Source: Heterostelium multicystogenum
Taxonomy: Eukaryota; Evosea; Eumycetozoa; Acytosteliales; Acytosteliaceae
Assembly: GCA_003667245.1 (NCBI GenBank)
Contig: RCNN01000075.1
Coordinates: 1 to 64,000, forward strand
Reading direction: 5' to 3'
DNA: 64,000 nucleotides
Under the pieces are notes generated by a model. The model was not told the DNA's origin and did no database searches. It saw only the letters and a program-made list of their open reading frames with translations. Of the stretch, positions 1 through 11,500 are shown one piece after another. Every line of letters begins with the position of its first letter. The stretch's first letter is position 1. The translations under genes and the position numbers were made by a program.

Positions 1-945
1 AAATTACATTTATTTACAAAATCGAAATTTACAACAACAAATTAAAGAATGGTTGGATGAAGATATTCCTTCATCGATTATGGAGGTGCTGTTGTTGGTG
101 ATGGTCAGGAGGTTGCTTCTCCTAGGTAAACAACGTGGTGTGTTCTCTGGTACACCTTTCTTTAACGAAATATTCGAATTACTAAATTGCAAGTAGGTTG
201 TCGATCAAAGCACTTGGGGTGGTGCTAAAATAGATGCAGGAGTATTGTTTGCTTACCACGATTTTCTTGTAGAGTCACTTGGAAGATTGAAGATGGCCAA
301 GAGTTAAGCCAACTGCTGGCAGTCCATGGTTTTGGCAGAGGTAAGAGGTGCCGTCCGAAATATATTGATGGGTGAGCGTCTTGCTTTGAATATCCTCTCG
401 AGAGCCTGTGGAATTACCACTCGCGCATATGATATGAGAGCCATCGTTGATTCTGTCAAGTGGCACGGTAAGGTTGCTGGAACAAGAAAGACAACTCCTG
501 GATTCCGTTTTGGTGGAGAAATATGCAATGTTGGTTGGTGGCTGCGATGGTCATCGTATGGATCTTTCATCGATGATCATGTTGAAGGACACCCATGTTT
601 GGTCAGCTGGTAACATCACTGCGGCCGTCCAAAAGGCTCGTTCTATTGGTGGATTTCTCACTCAAAATTGAAGTAGAGTGCCGTAGCGAAGAGGAGGCTG
701 TTGAGGCTGTAGAGTCCGGTGCAGATGTTATCATGCTTGACAACATGCAACCACCACAACTAGCAGTCGTCTCCAAGTCACTGAAATCGAAATATCCACA
801 CATTGTCATCGAAGCAAGTGGTGGAGTTGTGCCAGAAACACTTGCATCCTACGCCCTAAGCACAGTGGACATCATATCAATGGGATCACTTTGCCAATCC
901 GTACCACACATTGACATCAGTTTAAAGATACAAAAGAGAAAATAA
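1..945 (+). CDS. qprt: Quinolinate phosphoribosyltransferase (nicotinate-nucleotide pyrophosphorylase), 5'-partial, frameshifted
   Basis: Converts quinolinate and PRPP to nicotinate mononucleotide, carbon dioxide and pyrophosphate in de novo NAD synthesis. The reading frame enters at the window edge, so the first residues are missing. Family landmarks appear in order: [51 protein letters not shown], the substrate-binding [32 protein letters not shown] and the C-terminal VEASGG and ISMGSL. An intron fits at about 193-272 (GTAGGT..TTGTAG), splitting the Lys codon after LLNC. The coding sequence jumps frame about five times (near 80-110, 320, 510 and 655). All conserved blocks survive, so these look like sequencing errors rather than decay. 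The stop is at 943-945. Family assignment is secure; the exact frame-change points are not. Confidence 0.92.
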
Positions 946-1088
946 CAATAATACATCAACTTAGCCATCATCCATCTATCTTATTATTTTATCCATCCGC
1001 TTCCAATGTTTCTTGTTCTTATGATTTAGTTTATCTATCTAGGTACTATTTATTTATGATTTAAAAGCTATATGATGATTGTTCATTC

Positions 1089-1768
1089 CTAATTGTTATT
1101 CAATGAAGATTCATCACCATTATTGCTATTTGATTGCTTAAAGATTGTGTCGTTTTTAACTGGAATATCTACAATACGTGAGTCATGCTCAACTTCGAAT
1201 GTCCACAGATATGGCTTTGAGAATGGCAAGTGTATGTTCAATTTCTTTTCTTTCACCCAGTTATTGATAGTCTCGAGCATTTGGTCTACTTTTTCCTCTT
1301 TGGATGTAAAGTTTGCCATTGCCTTGGGGGTGCCTGGAATGATCTTTGTTTGGTGGAATGCCCAGTAGTCACGACGATGTGTCGAGCCATATTCAAAGGT
1401 TTTCTTGTGATGCTGTGTGGCTGAAGCTTCTCTTTCAACTCAATCAAGTCTGTTTCATTTAGGTTGTTTTCTTTAGTGAATTGTTTGCAAATGTCTGATT
1501 CTGGATAGTGTAAAGAGAACATCAAGTTGTGGATCTGAGCTCTCTCGCTGTTCCATTGTACTCTTTTTGGATTCTTTGCCAAATCAGTTGGCAGTCTCAA
1601 TCCAATCAAAGCGATGACAGGATGAAAATACTGTGTTACTCCTATGATTTTTAATGATGATTAGATAATCAAAGACAACCCTAGATTAGTCAATCTTTAT
1701 CATACATTGATCGATTCATGTGTTTTTTTATTACTTTTGGTTGTTTGTAATAATGATGGTGTTGACAT
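1089..1768 (-). CDS. Unknown small conserved-looking protein, two exons, one frameshift
   Basis: Exon 1 (1768-1735) starts MSTPSLLQTTK. An intron with GTAATA..CATAG (1734-1642) joins it in phase 1 to exon 2, which begins VTQYFHPVIALIGLRLPTD and continues through PKRVQWNSERAQIHNLMFSL and KQFTKENNLNETDLIELKEKL. Near 1390 the frame must change to read RRDYWAFHQTKIIPGTPKAM and the end, SKPYLWTFEVEHDSRIVDIP. The predicted product is about 200 residues, basic in its first half, with no clear membrane segment or signal peptide. It could be a mitochondrial or nuclear protein, but I do not recognise the family. The tail after VKNDTIFKQ is an Asn/Ser run typical of dictyostelids. The start was chosen because it gives a clean in-phase splice. 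Confidence 0.6.
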
Positions 1769-2001
1769 TTTATATATTTAATATGGTACAGATCTAACAA
1801 TACAATGACACATCAAAGAATCTGATCAGTCTGATTGATCAACACACAATTTCTGAAAAAAATGTTCATTTTTGTTTGCTTGAAAAAATCCTAACTTCAG
1901 AAGATCATGTTTCGATTGTCACCAAGAGGCATGTACCAGACCAGGTCATATTGGCAGTTGCTTCAAATAGTTCAAAAGCTTAGTGATCGGGATGATGTGG
2001 C

Positions 2002-4301
2002 CTAGCTTGTATATATCTGATAGAAGGCCAATGGTATACGATTGATTATAGGTGAAAAGTCGGTATTCGGTTCAAAGATATACTCGATGCCCTCGATGAT
2101 GTTGTTAGACAGGGTGTATTGAATGGTTTGTTTAGAGATCGATGCAAGTTCGATGTCGTTTTGGAGAAGGTGATTGTAGAGCCACTTGACAATCGTTGTC
2201 ATATTTTCGGTAAACTGCCCGGCTTAGCATGTCCTCTAGCTTCATATGTGGCCATACTCCAATGAGGTTCGGTGCCAAGTTCGGGTGTGCTACACTCCAA
2301 TAGGTTACCTTCAAGAAAGACTTGATCTCCCTCTCATTATCGTTGATAAAAATGCATTGAAAATGTCAGTATTTCCAGAGGAAAGTGCCGTAGTGATTTG
2401 ACTGACTGTGACTGTCGGGGGAGCATATTTCTCAAAAATGTATAGTACCATTTCTGCATTCTTTTGGTTAAGAAATTGTTGAAGTGCTCGATCGATCTCA
2501 AGTCCACCGTAGTCGATTAAAATGTCAAGTTGTTCTTTCAAGTGACATCCACTACATGTATGATAGCCAAAATTGTTCTTAAAGTTGATTGGGAGCGAAA
2601 GAATGAAATAGAGCCATTCTAATGAGCGTGTCATCAAGGCATTGGTGAGAATCATACCACCTATAAAGCTTTGGTCTTCGTTGGGCCCTGGGAACACCAT
2701 TGACTTTTGCACAAATAGAATCTTGACAACCGCTCTCAGTGTATCATGGTGTTTATTCTTCAAGACAGTATAGCCCAGCTTCAGTGGAGAAAGCTTTCCA
2801 ATGACCTCATAAATATTTTGGTAGAGTAGCGCGTCTACTGAGTGTTATTTCTCTTGGCTCTGGAATCGATCCAATGGCTTTAATAGTGGTTCGTTACCAG
2901 GTACTTGACCATTGCCATAGAGCCACAGTGTATCGCACAGTCAAGAGAGTGGTAATAGTCTAGCTTAATCCCAAGGCCAACTATATAATCAATAAAATCA
3001 GTTCGGTTGGCGGTGATGCAGTCGCCAAGTAAGTTAGGATACTCAAATATTATAAGTGATGCAAGTGATAACGGAGGTTCGGTGAACTGTTTGAGGAAAT
3101 CGAGTGATTGCGACTTCAAGAGATCTAAATGAATCGATTTAATATACCATCTTATATTGGATTGTTTGACGTCAATGAATTGAGTAGCATTCTCAATTAC
3201 ATATCGAGTCATTCACTGGCATTTGGATTCGACAGTAGCTGGTTCAGTAGTAGCTCTTTGTTAGAGAATATTTGGCAGTCATATTCGATGAAATAGAGGA
3301 AGAGCTCCAAGTCAAACTGTGGACTACCAAGTATATATTGTGATTTAATTTTGTACTTGCTCTTGGCAGGCGAGAATATCTTCTTGATGAGTTGAAAGTC
3401 ACAAAACAGCAGAATACATTGTATATTATCATCTCGAAGATTATCGAGCATATTCATGTCGTTCATATATTCAACCAGTTCAAAGTTGCGACATTCAAGT
3501 GCACTTCTTAGATGATGGTGATTTCTGAAATGGGTCAAGTAGCCGCTTCTGATGATAAAGCTTGAATATCTCACATCGAGTGGGTCCACTCATCTCATTA
3601 TATAGTCTTCTTATGATGTACTTCTGACTTGAACTTGGCAGGAGATATTTATCAACAAGCTTTTTAGCAAGATCGTAGTTTCCGTGCATCATGACCAGAG
3701 GAAGAAGAGTGTGAAGCTCACCTACATCGTCAGTACTCTCGCCATAGCTGTTGTTGCTTCGAGGTGTATGACTCAAGCTAGCAATAGTCTTTGGTGAATT
3801 TACATAGGCCGAGTAGAGTTCAAGATACCTGAAGAGCAACTGTGTCTGCTCGTACTTGATCAGATTATCATGTGGAAGGCAGTTGATTTTGGTTGTGGGG
3901 AACCGATCCAAGAGGTATTCAGTCATAGCAAATTGTCTGGTTCTGATTGTAAAGCTCAGTAGTTCCATCACGAACATATCGAACCCAGTGACCATTACAT
4001 CAGCTTCGACATCTGGTGATGGAGGATCGGTGAAGTGCGCAGCCTCCACCAAGATATCCAAATGTTGATCAATAAGAGACTTGAGCACATGTATATTTCC
4101 ATATTTTATTGCCAAGTGTATCGAGGAGAGTTCCACCAACTCTCTTTCTTTGAGAGATACCGATGTAGTATCACATAAACCAACAGTCTCAATTAATCGA
4201 AATATTCTATCTCTTAACAAATGAATTCGAAAGATAGTAAGAAATAAATCACTATTTCTATTTCTATTATTATTATTATTATTATTTATATTTGTAGCCA
4301 T
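2002..4301 (-). CDS. Ankyrin-like repeat protein of a dictyostelid family, frameshifted
   Basis: One gene read right to left across several frames, starting at 4301 with MATNINNNNNNNRNRNSDLF and ending at 2002. The N-terminus (LFLTIFRIHLLRDRIFRLIE) and the repeating pattern of short helix pairs, for example LSSIHLAIKYGNIHVLKSL, HCGSMAMVKYL and LSSGNTDIFNAFL, match the large lineage-specific family of divergent ankyrin-like proteins in dictyostelids. These are normally 600-800 residues. At least four frame changes are needed (near 2180, 2310, 2770-2880, 3210 and 3560). No catalytic domain is visible. The function of the family is unknown; the repeats suggest protein binding. A true pseudogene cannot be excluded here as easily as for the housekeeping genes, because the family is large and redundant. 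Confidence 0.75.
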
Positions 4302-5055
4302 CTATATCTAAATCTCTATGTTTAAAATAGAATAAGACATTTGGTGATTAATCAATCCAAGAATGGTCCCTATACCCAAAAATCAGAAATTTCATCGAAT
4401 TTAATTCTAGGTATCTGTTTGATCGATCTACTGCAAGTGACATAGTTTGAACAAAATTCTATATAGAATTCTACTGATCCTACATGTTAGGAACATAATT
4501 CATTATCCCTTTATAAATCTGAGAAACTTATAATCATGCTACAATCAACAGACTAGATTAACAATGTTCCAACTGTACTACTTCAAGATCTATTAGAAAA
4601 TTATGATGACTATCGTTTTTCATTTCACCTGGGAAATCTTCTTGGCTTTGGCATATTTGCAAAATAATATAATAATATATAATATAATATATAAGCCAAA
4701 ATTAGCTTGGAATTAGTCAAAATCTAATCGTACCTCATTTCCTCTTGAGGAGAGATTTTAATGATCACTCACCAGGATAAAACATGGTGGTTAGAATAAT
4801 AAAAAACTAATTTCAAAAATGCAAATGCAAAAATCAAAAAATTGACAAGTGATTTGGAGGAGGTTAAAAAATATGATAATCAAAATGGTATTTAATGGAT
4901 TTGCAAATCAGTCAGCTTTTACCATCAAAACCAAATAAATTAACATAATATAGTATTAGTGGTGTCAAAGCCGGAAACATAGTTCATTCAATTAAAAGAT
5001 CAGAAATATAGATATATATAGATTTTTAATTAGATCTAGAATAATCTATGATATA
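4302..5055. other. Intergenic, AT-rich
   Basis: Divergent spacer between the ankyrin-like gene (-) and the SLC49-like transporter (+), so it should hold both promoters. It contains poly-A/T tracts and an AT run at about 4665-4692. I see no coding segment or RNA gene. Confidence 0.6.
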
Positions 5056-6662
5056 ATGATAAGGAATGACGATCATGATCAAAGGTCATTTCAGAATAAG
5101 GAAAATACCCCCTTGCTTATTGACAATGATATTTTAATCAATTATTCCAAGGAAGGGGGAGCTCCACCAGCTGGTGGCGTGTCCACTGGTGCAAATAACG
5201 GAAAGTTCAAGGTCTATAAAAGGAGATGGTGGGTCCTATTTATGTTCACGCTGCTCTCTTTGAATCAGTGCAATTTTTGGATTACTTTCTCAACGGTTGC
5301 GCTGCTGGCAAAGCAGTATTACAACACCGATCTTGGTCGGATTAACTTCCTCACTGAGCTTGGTCCAATTCTGTATATACCTTTTTCCGTGGTCTTTTCT
5401 TGGTCAATCAACAGATATGGCATCCGTAAGAACATCTTAATTGCATCGGCATTGGTGGCAATAGGCGGTTCCATTCGTGCGGTACCAGGAGTGTTCGCAC
5501 TGGTGATTGTTGGACAGTCATTCAATGCGATTGCGGGTCCTTTTATGATGACAGTGCCCACTAAGATTTCCAATGTCTGGTTCCCTCCCGAAGAGAGAAC
5601 CTTCTCGACTGCTATCAGTACCGTTGCCAACTTTAGTGGTAGTGCAATTGGATTCCTTCTTGCACTTTATGCTACTACCGACAAGCATCTTCAGTATCTC
5701 CTCTATGCAGAAGCAGTTTCAGGCATATTGATATTCATAGCAGTACTCATCTATTATCCTGAAAAGCCACCTACACCTCCGAGTGCAACTGCACTCGAAG
5801 CAGAGAAAGAAACACATAAACCACCACATTGGACTCGTCGACAGTTGGAAACAGCTATTCATTCAATCGTATCATTTCCTACGTATTCCATCTGCATCGA
5901 TTCTCACAATCGTAGTATCAATTACATCGGGCTGCTATGCCGGATGGTCTGCAATTCTTACGGAAATCATTCAAAAACACCTACACCCAGTCCGAAGGTA
6001 AATGGTTAGGATTCTTTGGAATTTTGCAGGTCTATTCGGTGGAATCGTGTGTGGATTCATTCACGACAAAGTCCATAACTTTAAAAAACTATTAATAGCT
6101 ATCTTTTTCTTAAACACCGCTTCTTATTTATTGTAAGTATGAATATCCACCAAAGTGGAGAGTAATAATCATTGAGTTAATATTCATCCTTTTTTTTTTG
6201 GAATCTAGATTTTCACTCATTATCCAAGGTTTACTTCCTCCTTTATATTGGCTAGGTCAGCTTTTTAATATTCTTGGTGGATTCCTTGTAAGTTCCATCC
6301 AGTTCAACCATATGAATTATCTTTAATACCAATTACTAATTCCTCGATTCCATATGGTATCTTAACTTCATTAGATTAATGGTTATTATCCAATTATTTT
6401 CGAAGGTGCAGTGGAGGTTTCTTTTCCAATTCCTGAAGCAGTTGGATCATCATTGATTTCCATTCTAATCAATGTGTTTACTTTTCTTTCAATTCAAATT
6501 GGATCAGTTGTTCCACCACAAACACTAAATTGGATGCTTGTAGGCTGCTCTGGTGTATCAATCATTCTTCTTCTTGGTGTCAAAGAAGACTACAAGAGAT
6601 TAAAGAGTGATGCAAGCGCCACTGACAATAACAGCAACATCAATTCCTCTGCAAACGAATGA
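5056..6662 (+). CDS. Major facilitator transporter of the SLC49 (FLVCR/DIRC2-like) family
   Basis: Starts MIRNDDHDQRSFQNKENTPL. A cytosolic tail is followed by YKRRWWVLFMFTLLSLNQC as transmembrane helix 1, a placement typical of SLC49 proteins. The loop after helix 2 (SWSINRYGIRKN) is the MFS signature. FGGIVCGFIHDKVHNFKK in the second half matches the matching loop of FLVCR relatives. Two frameshifts occur at homopolymers: near 5880, and at 5970-6030 where QKTYTQSEGKWLGFFGILAG reads across. Two introns (6133-6208 and 6288-6374) splice in phase. The last exon gives FEGAVEVSFPIPEAVGSSL and an Asn/Ser-rich cytosolic tail. SLC49 members move heme, choline or related solutes across plasma, mitochondrial or lysosomal membranes. 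The substrate of this one cannot be told from sequence. Confidence 0.82.
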
Positions 6663-7102
6663 TTTCAATTAATTAATAATATAATTATTACATCTCATCC
6701 TTTTGTATGCATTTCCCAACTCCACATAAATAAATCATATAAATATACATATACAAATACATATACATATATATTAATTGAAAAATCTGAATAGTGTCAA
6801 ACTTTCGCACAACCTACCCACATCTTAAAACAATTAAGATCAAATTAATCACGTGATCACATCAAATTATTAATATTAATATTGAAAATCAAATCAATTT
6901 AATTTAATTTTGTGAATTCCGAGTTAAAATTTAACTGTATCATCAGAGTCACAATCAATCAACTTAATCAATCAGTTAATCACATTATTACATACAACTT
7001 TAGTTCTTAGTTTTGCTACAAATCAAGTCTATACTATCCCCATTGATCATTGAGAATCTAACCTAAACACAAGAAAGAAAGAAAGAAAGAAAGAAATAAG
7101 AT
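6663..7102. other. Intergenic with GAAA repeat before the next start
   Basis: AT-rich spacer between two + genes. A run of GAAA units (about 7070-7095) ends just before the start of the Eros-like gene and probably lies in its 5' leader. Nothing else is seen. Confidence 0.6.
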
Positions 7103-7678
7103 ATGAAAATAACAGAGGTATCTAAGGATAGATTGATAATTGAACATAGTGATAGGAATAAAGAATGGACACTCGGGTTCTTCATTGCTCTGTTCGGATT
7201 TGTGCCATTCTTCATTCATTCTGAGGGATGGTTCCTCTATATAGGAAAGTACCTATTCTTGACCACCTTTATCTTGATGGGACTTCTGAATGTTAGAGAT
7301 GAATTCAATTTCAAACTTGACAAACGTACAAAAGAGATCACCATGAACTATCGCAATATAATTGATATCATCAGAAGAAAACACGGAATGGACCTTACAT
7401 TCGATTTGAAACGACTGACCTACGCCTATGTGCAGGAGCAAATTCACGAGAAGAAAAAACTACAAAAGATATTCTTGCAGTTGGACCATAGTCTAAGTGT
7501 TCCTCTCTCCGACACTCTCTACTATGATGTAAAGTTTGCTGACAACATTGCAGGAACCATCAATCAGTGGCTGAAAGACAATAAAATTGGCCCACGTTAT
7601 GGTGAAAAAGATAGTGATAACAGCGATGAAGATGGAGCTCAAACAACAAAGAGAAGACCTGTAATAAACAAAATGTAA
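7103..7678 (+). CDS. Two-helix membrane protein resembling the Eros/CYBC1 (DUF4564) family
   Basis: An intact 191-residue frame. A short N-terminus (EVSKDRLIIEHSDRNKEWTL) is followed by two hydrophobic helices at about residues 24-41 and 46-62, separated by HSEGWFLYIGK. A soluble domain follows, with NVRDEFNFKLDKRTKEITM, a basic stretch (RNIIDIIRRKHGMDL), then YAYVQEQ and IFLQLDHSLSVPLSDT. It ends in an acidic/basic tail (DSDNSDEDG). Length, the tight two-helix hairpin, the D-K-x-T-x-x-(I/V) strand after it, the VQEQ/VEEE-like position and the hydrophobic strand before xxPLxxT all parallel animal Eros. Eros is the ER chaperone for the NADPH oxidase gp91phox-p22phox heterodimer and is related to plant Ycf4. 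Dictyostelids encode Nox enzymes and a p22phox homologue, so a client exists. The assignment comes from remembered family features, not a search. Confidence 0.5.
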   Translation: MKITEVSKDRLIIEHSDRNKEWTLGFFIALFGFVPFFIHSEGWFLYIGKYLFLTTFILMGLLNVRDEFNFKLDKRTKEITMNYRNIIDIIRRKHGMDLTFDLKRLTYAYVQEQIHEKKKLQKIFLQLDHSLSVPLSDTLYYDVKFADNIAGTINQWLKDNKIGPRYGEKDSDNSDEDGAQTTKRRPVINKM

Positions 7679-7821
7679 ATAAAGTAAACTATTTAAATTA
7701 AAACCAACGTAAATAAACAAGCAATTGTAATTTAATAAGATTCAATTTATACATATGTATTTATACTGTTTATTGGAGGATTTTCCAGAAAAAAAAAAAA
7801 CAAAAGATAGAAGGTAAGTCT

Positions 7822-8214
7822 CTAAGCAATGATAGTTCTTCCTTCAATTTTAATGGTGTTATCATTTTTTGAGGTAAATCCAAAGGAATATGTTTGTTGG
7901 GGGGCCAACACAGTACTGTATTCTGGAAGAATAAATACAATACAATCCGATAGATAAGAATCCATATCTTCCTTGTCAACAATGACAATTCCCCAGTGTT
8001 TCAATAGGTTTTTTGATGGCAGCATATAGAAAGACATTCCACTGTAATAATCCATGGTGCTGGGGTTATGGAGATCTACATGATATTGATAAATAGTATC
8101 ACCTCCATCTTTTACAGTACTAACAATAGTTTGATTAATATGGACTGAATTGGCAGAAAATGGAATTAATACTAAAATAAATAATATAGAAATAACAATA
8201 AAATTTTTATCCAT
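7822..8214 (-). CDS. Small secreted protein with a CBM49-like cellulose-binding domain
   Basis: An intact 130-residue frame. A signal peptide (MDKNFIVISILFILVLIPFS, cleavage likely after ANS) is followed by a single domain of about 105 residues: INQTIVSTVKDGGDTIYQYH, VDLHNPSTMDYYSGM, then LPEYSTVLAPQQTYSFGFTS. The order QxxV..W/S, YxxxVxLxNxS and the final LxPxQxYxFGF fits CBM49, the carbohydrate-binding domain of dictyostelid cellulases and of slime-sheath and stalk proteins. One aromatic usually seen after the first strand (W) is replaced here by V, so cellulose affinity is not assured. There is no catalytic domain, so it would be a free binding module in the extracellular matrix. It is convergent with the Eros-like gene. 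Confidence 0.62.
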   Translation of the reverse strand: MDKNFIVISILFILVLIPFSANSVHINQTIVSTVKDGGDTIYQYHVDLHNPSTMDYYSGMSFYMLPSKNLLKHWGIVIVDKEDMDSYLSDCIVFILPEYSTVLAPQQTYSFGFTSKNDNTIKIEGRTIIA

Positions 8215-8583
8215 CTTTTCTTTCTATATATGTTAATTTTCTATTTGTATTTATTATTTGTATCTATCTATTAAAATAATATTGAATTGAATCTAAATGC
8301 TTACACTAACCAGCATGGTGATTTAAATATTTAATTTGACCACATATGATTATTGTAATAAATATTATTAAAGTAATAAAAGTGATCATATTTATTGATC
8401 ATATCACCACCACTCACATTTCCCAAATCAGATAAAATCATTTGTTGATGAAAAACATGTGTTGATTACAAACCTTTAAAGAGGATACATGGGTTTCAAC
8501 ATCTCACTGGATAGATTAATTGATTGAGAATAATGATAATCAAATTGGCACAAAATGGTTCTATTATTTATTTAATTTATTGA
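8215..8583. other. Intergenic, AT-rich
   Basis: Spacer between two minus-strand genes: the promoter of the CBM49-like gene and the 3' end of acetyl-CoA carboxylase. It contains AATAAA-like stretches and no coding signal. Confidence 0.5.
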
Positions 8584-11500
8584 TTAATTATTTAATTTTG
8601 AAATTATATATTTCTTTTGATCTGGTGATAGAGTATCAATCAATTGAATTAAACCGTCTAGTGCTGCATCGGAATCTTGTTGTACATAGTGTAAAATTTG
8701 ACTTTGGATGTAGGACTTTCTGAGATCGTTGATTTTATCTTGCAATAAATTACAGGAGTTATTTAAAAATTCGGCTCTCCATTCATTGTCGTGGAATTGG
8801 ACTGGCAGTTCGTTGTTTTCGTTCACAGCCAACTCTGCAACCATTGATTCGAGAATTTGTTTACGTTCATAACGGTTAAGTGATGGGTTGATACGCTCAA
8901 TGAGACGAAGCTGTTGTTCTTCAAGGAGTCTTCGTTTGAGACGGTAGTAGAAGTATTTACGAGCAGACTTCCATTGAACTACGTCGTGGATGACACCCTT
9001 GGCCTTCATACGACCTGGGGTATCGTGAAGGTCAGCAAACTTGATTGCAACTTGTTGGTAGAGGGTAAGGAGCTCCTTTTCACGGGCTTGAATCTGTTGT
9101 TTGATTTGTTTGATTTGGTTTTCATCTTGGCAGGCGGCCAAGTCTTGGTCAAGATTAATAATCTTTTCATCGAGACGATGCATAGTACGGATGAGGTCTG
9201 GATCACGGTACTTAATTTCAACAATACCGTTTGGTTCCAATACACCACCTCTGGCACTTTCTGATGCATACATCTCCATCATATCCAAATTGATTGTACT
9301 ATCTAAAACGACCCAAGCACCACCTCTAAGCTCACCTTCAGGTGGAATGTAGACAATGACTGGTTGTTTGTAATTACGGAGATTGTCTACAATCATTGAA
9401 CCAAACTTGAGGATTTCGTCAAACATATCTCTCATACCACCACTGAAACCTCTCCAGTTAGCCAAAATGATAAGTGGAAGCTCTTCACCTTTGTTAAAGT
9501 CGGCAATTGCTTGAGCAGTTTTGTATGAGGAATCTGGGTACCATACTTGAGCAGCTTGTGGAATGACTACTTCTTGAGAAAGTGGATTGGCTGGATCGGC
9601 TGGGATAACTTTTTCAATGGTTCTGGTCTCTACACCAATAACACCAACTGGAATACCACCAAGTCTGGCACGACCACAAACAACTGTCTTGGCCCATCCA
9701 CCGAGTGTTTCAATGAATGAATCACGATCGAACAAACCACTGATCCAAACCAATGGATCGATATCTGAGCAATGTCCTGAAATAAGATCACGGATGTCGT
9801 ATTTGGAGTTCAATGTTGGATCGAAATCAATATCACGTGTTGGTGGGTCAATTGGGGAAATTATTGGAACAAGTTCACCCTTTGACTTTGGAATAAATGC
9901 AATCCATTGGAGAATAGATGTGATACCACGCAATTCATCGTTGACAGAGATATGAGATACACCATTTGGATACATAATTTGAGCACCACCCAATTGTTGG
10001 TTGGATTCATAGACATCCTTACCGAGCACCTTGTTGAGAGCAGATGCACCAGTCAAAATGATTGGAGCATCGTTTTGGATGGTACGTTGACCAAGACGAA
10101 CTAGATATGCACCAATACCAACTGAACGACCTGTGGCCAATGTGATGGTAAATATGTCATCGTATGCCTTGGAGGTCTCTCCTGCAATAAAACCTGACCA
10201 ACTTAAATTCTCAACACCGATTCCATTCTTTTGACCAATGATATCTGTGAGAATCCATCTTCCCTCTGAGTCTTGCTCAGCAGAAATAGAGTTTGTTTTG
10301 GAGAGTACTTGATAGTCTTCATCAGAAAGATATAGAGCACGAGCACCCTTGCTTGGATCCTTTGGATTGTTCCAAAGTACACGGAATTTGCTCTTAACCT
10401 CATCAGCCAAACCAATTCTTGCACCAGAGTTGGATGAAAGATAGATTCTTGGGATCTTTTCACGACGTGCCATCTCACTTGCAAGTTGGAATAACAAATC
10501 TTCCTGTGGACCAAATGAACCGATTTGATGAGTAATATCGTTGGCAATGACAATGACTTGACGACCAGCGGGATATTCTGGAGTGTAGAGTGTCATCTTC
10601 CAGGCGACCATACCTATATCATTATATCCTATGGGACGATATGTCTCCTCAAGGAAGGGACGCATGTTCTCAGGCAATTGGTCGAATGGAGTATTAGGTG
10701 GATAATCAGTGCATTGGAATCCTGGTGTCAAAAATCAACTCGACTGCATCTACAACTGGACGTGGAGGAGGGCTTGCTTTTGCTGGATTCTCCTTATTTT
10801 TTTCCATGTATTCCATCCAAATCGATTGAAGTGCTTCTGTGAAAAGATCTGGGAAATCATAGACATAGGTGGTGTCTAAACGTTGAGCCTTGAAACGATT
10901 ACGTTGGACTGCATCCATAACTGGGTATGGTGTATCAACTGGCAATCCTTCCCAGATACCACGTGCGCTACCTGGAACCACAGCAAAGACTTGTTGTCCT
11001 GCAGCATTCATTTGCTCATAGTAGCACTGTACTTGGAATGCGTAACCAGTTGGGTTTTGTACAAAGAATCTGACTGGAATCAAGTTATTATCCTTTCTCA
11101 AACGACCCTTAACTTCGACTTGACCGACACGCAACTTCCATAGTTTCTTTCCGAGACGGTCACCAATTTCCTGTACGACATAACCAATCATACGCTCATC
11201 AAACATGACTTCGGGCATGATATTCAAGAAGATGCTATGATTTTGAGCACGAGCATATTTACGATTGGCCAATGTCATCTCCAAAGCTTCAATAGACTCT
11301 GATAACAAAGCTTCGACTTGAGAGAGGAGGATATCAACCATCTTTGTATCATTTCCATTGGATGAAAGATCACTGAATCTAATGACTGATCTGACAAAGA
11401 AACAACGATCGGCATCTGGATCACTCTCCTTCTTACCCTTCTCTTGTGCATAGTAGAGATGGATACTTTGTGATTGAGTTGGTACGTGTGAGATATCAAA

